Shown piece by piece: positions 24,388 through 26,084 of a stretch of DNA of 26,084 nucleotides (its first letter is position 1; each line of letters starts with the position of its first letter). The stretch is taken from positions 1 through 26,084 of the forward strand of contig JAZOAL010000019.1 in the NCBI GenBank assembly GCA_045595425.1, written 5' to 3'. Origin of the DNA: SIG710 sp045595425. GTDB taxonomy: Bacteria; Bacillota; Clostridia; Oscillospirales; CAG-272. The notes below the pieces were generated by a model. It did no database searches, was not told the DNA's origin, and saw only the letters and a program-made list of their open reading frames with translations. The translations under genes and the position numbers were made by a program.

Positions 24388-24816
24388 TTAACCTTTAAAC
24401 ATCGACAAAATATTGTCGGTAATAAACCATGAGAGCGCGTCAAATCCAAATGTAAAAACAAACGGAAAGATCACCGTCAGCATCCATTTAGATTTCTGCT
24501 TGCGTCTCTGTACGTCCTCAACAAACCGAATTTTTTCCTCTGTTGACATGCTGTCGGAGAGCATGTCCACCGTAGCACCATTAAAAGAAAAGCCCCTGTT
24601 ATAAATTATATACCATATCGCAAAAAACGCCAGTATCACCATATAGGCAGCCAGTACAAATTCAAAATAAGGATAATTCAGCATAAAGTGATAAAATCCG
24701 AACACTGCAACGGTGTTTATTATAAGCAGAGACAAGAGCTTCAGATTGGGTTTCTTTTTTTCGGTGGCGGGGACGATATCCGTCACCGCCGCCGATCTCT
24801 TTTTCTTCTTTTTCAT
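24388..24816 (-). CDS. Small three-helix membrane protein, unknown function
   Basis: This 142-residue protein is not recognised. It starts with a lysine-rich cytosolic tail (KKKKKRS), has three hydrophobic segments (about 27-46, 50-71 and 110-135), and a charged soluble stretch between the second and third (MSTEEKIRFVEDVQRRKQKSK). Its start overlaps the galK stop (ATGA), so it is translationally coupled, and the MBL gene follows by 2 bases. Its reading frame is clean and its placement conserved-looking, so it is a real gene. Confidence 0.8.
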   Translation of the reverse strand: MKKKKKRSAAVTDIVPATEKKKPNLKLLSLLIINTVAVFGFYHFMLNYPYFEFVLAAYMVILAFFAIWYIIYNRGFSFNGATVDMLSDSMSTEEKIRFVEDVQRRKQKSKWMLTVIFPFVFTFGFDALSWFITDNILSMFKG

Positions 24817-26084
24817 ATTACCTTGACCGCGCCGTAAGGACGGATGCGGAGAATCAGGCAGGAGCCCTCACCGAGAGCCGCATCCATATAAGCGCGGAAG
24901 CCCTCTGCATCCTCTGCGGGTACGAAAGCCTGGATAGTTCCCGCAAAGCCGCCGCCGTGAACACGGAAAGCCGCCTTCTTGCCCGCAAGATATTTATCCG
25001 CAAGGCAGAGAGCAAGAGAAATGCCCTGCTCGTGAACATTCTTTGTGGTAAATACATTCTGCAAATAGCAAAAGCTGGAGCGTCCCGAGGCGATAATGCC
25101 CTCGAAGAATTTATCAAGGTCGCCTTCCTTCAGTGCCGCCTTGAGTTCATCAACGCGCTTGTTTTCTTCAAAGAAATGAAGGGCACGCATAATTGCTCTG
25201 TCACCAACCTCAGAGCGCAGCTCGGGAACAGCCCTAATAACATCCTCTTCGTCGACCTCACGCAGGACCTTTTTGCCAAGCTTTGCCGCAACCGCCTTCA
25301 TTTCCGCGGGAACGGAAGCATAATCATCGGTAAGGTCTGCATGATTTCCGCCTGTATTTACGATACAGAGATTATAGCCTGCCTTTGTGATATCAAAATC
25401 CAGCTTTTCGATAACGGGAGCCTTGGGGTCTGCAAAGTCGATGCTGACGATACCGCCTGCGGCGCATGCCACCTGATCCATAAGTCCGCAGGGCTTGCCG
25501 AAAAATTCATTTTCAGCATACTGAGAAATCATCGCGATCTCAACATTATCAACCTTGCCCTCATTATAAATATGATTAAGGATATTTCCGATCATGTCCT
25601 CGAATGCGGCAGAGGAAGAGATTCCGGAGCCCTTGAGAACATTTGAAGTTGTATATGCGTCAAAGCCTCCGATCTTATGACCGTTCTTCTTCATGCCTGC
25701 ACACATGCCCGCGATTATTGATTCCGAAGAAGCAAACTTTGCGCTGTCGGGCGAATTATAAACGGCAAAATCCACAACATCCTCGGGGAAGCACTCGCTC
25801 TTGACGCGAATGGTGCTGTCCTCTCTTGCCGCGGCAATGGCAATGATATCGAGATTCAGCGAGCCTGCGATAACTCTGCCGTAGTTATGGTCGGTATGGT
25901 TACCCGAAATTTCCGTTCTGCCGGCAACCGAATATGCCGAAACATCACGCTCCGCACCGTAAAGTTTTTCAAATTCGCCTATGGCATTTATATAGCGAGT
26001 CTTCTGCACCTCGAGTGCCTCGGCTCCGTAAAGTGCCGTGAGCATCTCGTCGGCTTTTCCGTCATTTATAGATTTAATAAGGTC
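24813..26084 (-). CDS. galK: Galactokinase (5' end outside the window)
   Basis: This GHMP-family kinase phosphorylates galactose to galactose-1-phosphate, the first Leloir step. The motifs are GRTEISGNHTDH (substrate/ATP region, the clostridial variant), KGSGISSSAAFED (phosphate-binding loop) and RVHGGGFAGTIQ. At 26045 a Met is visible, but the frame stays open upstream (DLIKSINDGKADE) to base 26084, a sensible N-terminus, so the true start lies just outside. The visible 423 residues are close to full length. It leads a packed run of genes; there is no sign of other gal genes here. Confidence 0.95.
   Translation of the reverse strand, partial: DLIKSINDGKADEMLTALYGAEALEVQKTRYINAIGEFEKLYGAERDVSAYSVAGRTEISGNHTDHNYGRVIAGSLNLDIIAIAAAREDSTIRVKSECFPEDVVDFAVYNSPDSAKFASSESIIAGMCAGMKKNGHKIGGFDAYTTSNVLKGSGISSSAAFEDMIGNILNHIYNEGKVDNVEIAMISQYAENEFFGKPCGLMDQVACAAGGIVSIDFADPKAPVIEKLDFDITKAGYNLCIVNTGGNHADLTDDYASVPAEMKAVAAKLGKKVLREVDEEDVIRAVPELRSEVGDRAIMRALHFFEENKRVDELKAALKEGDLDKFFEGIIASGRSSFCYLQNVFTTKNVHEQGISLALCLADKYLAGKKAAFRVHGGGFAGTIQAFVPAEDAEGFRAYMDAALGEGSCLILRIRPYGAVKVI

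Overview
The window looks like chromosomal DNA of an anaerobic gut-type Clostridia (Bacillota), probably near the Oscillospiraceae. I infer this from gene types, not from a marker gene: a single-chain clostridial PurL with its glutaminase fused on, the clostridial galactokinase subtype, a QTGD-type wall-sorting tail, BspA-like repeats and strong GGAGG ribosome binding sites. Every gene but one (an AraC-type regulator) lies on the minus strand, so transcription runs mostly from high to low coordinates.

Region 1 (1-12868) is one long purine operon: purE-purC-purF-purM-FNT-purN-purO-purH(AICAR transformylase only)-purD-purL-fhs. It starts from a TTGACA/17/TATCAT promoter. The leader holds a ZTP (pfl) riboswitch whose 3' end overlaps an intrinsic terminator. 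The genes are spaced by 29 bases or less, or overlap. Besides the purine enzymes, the operon carries a formate/nitrite-type channel and formate-tetrahydrofolate ligase, the supply side of the one-carbon units used by PurN and PurH. ZTP/ZMP accumulates when 10-formyl-THF is short, so sensor, supply and consumers sit in one transcript. Two enzymes are unusual. The bifunctional PurH is replaced by a stand-alone transformylase plus an archaeal-type IMP cyclohydrolase (PurO), and PurF lacks the catalytic cysteine of its glutaminase domain.

Region 2 (12965-16294) is a small sugar-type module: a sugar-phosphate isomerase/epimerase-like TIM barrel and a Gfo/Idh/MocA oxidoreductase on the minus strand, and a divergent AraC-family regulator on the plus strand. 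They share a 413-base intergenic region with two good promoters and several candidate operator repeats. Terminators close both sides.

Region 3 (16312-19990) is a cell-surface and signalling block: a secreted protein (CBM9-like domain, BspA-like leucine-rich repeats, TTAGND repeat stalk, QTGD sorting-like tail), a membrane anti-sigma factor, and an ECF sigma factor. A roughly 140-base, hairpin-rich, MITE-like repeat lies upstream of the sigma gene.

Region 4 (20015-26084) is a packed minus-strand run: galK (5' end outside the window), a small three-helix membrane protein, a WalJ/YycJ-like metallo-beta-lactamase-fold hydrolase, rlmH, a large WG-repeat membrane-anchored protein, and dusB. No rRNA, tRNA, CRISPR array or insertion sequence was seen.
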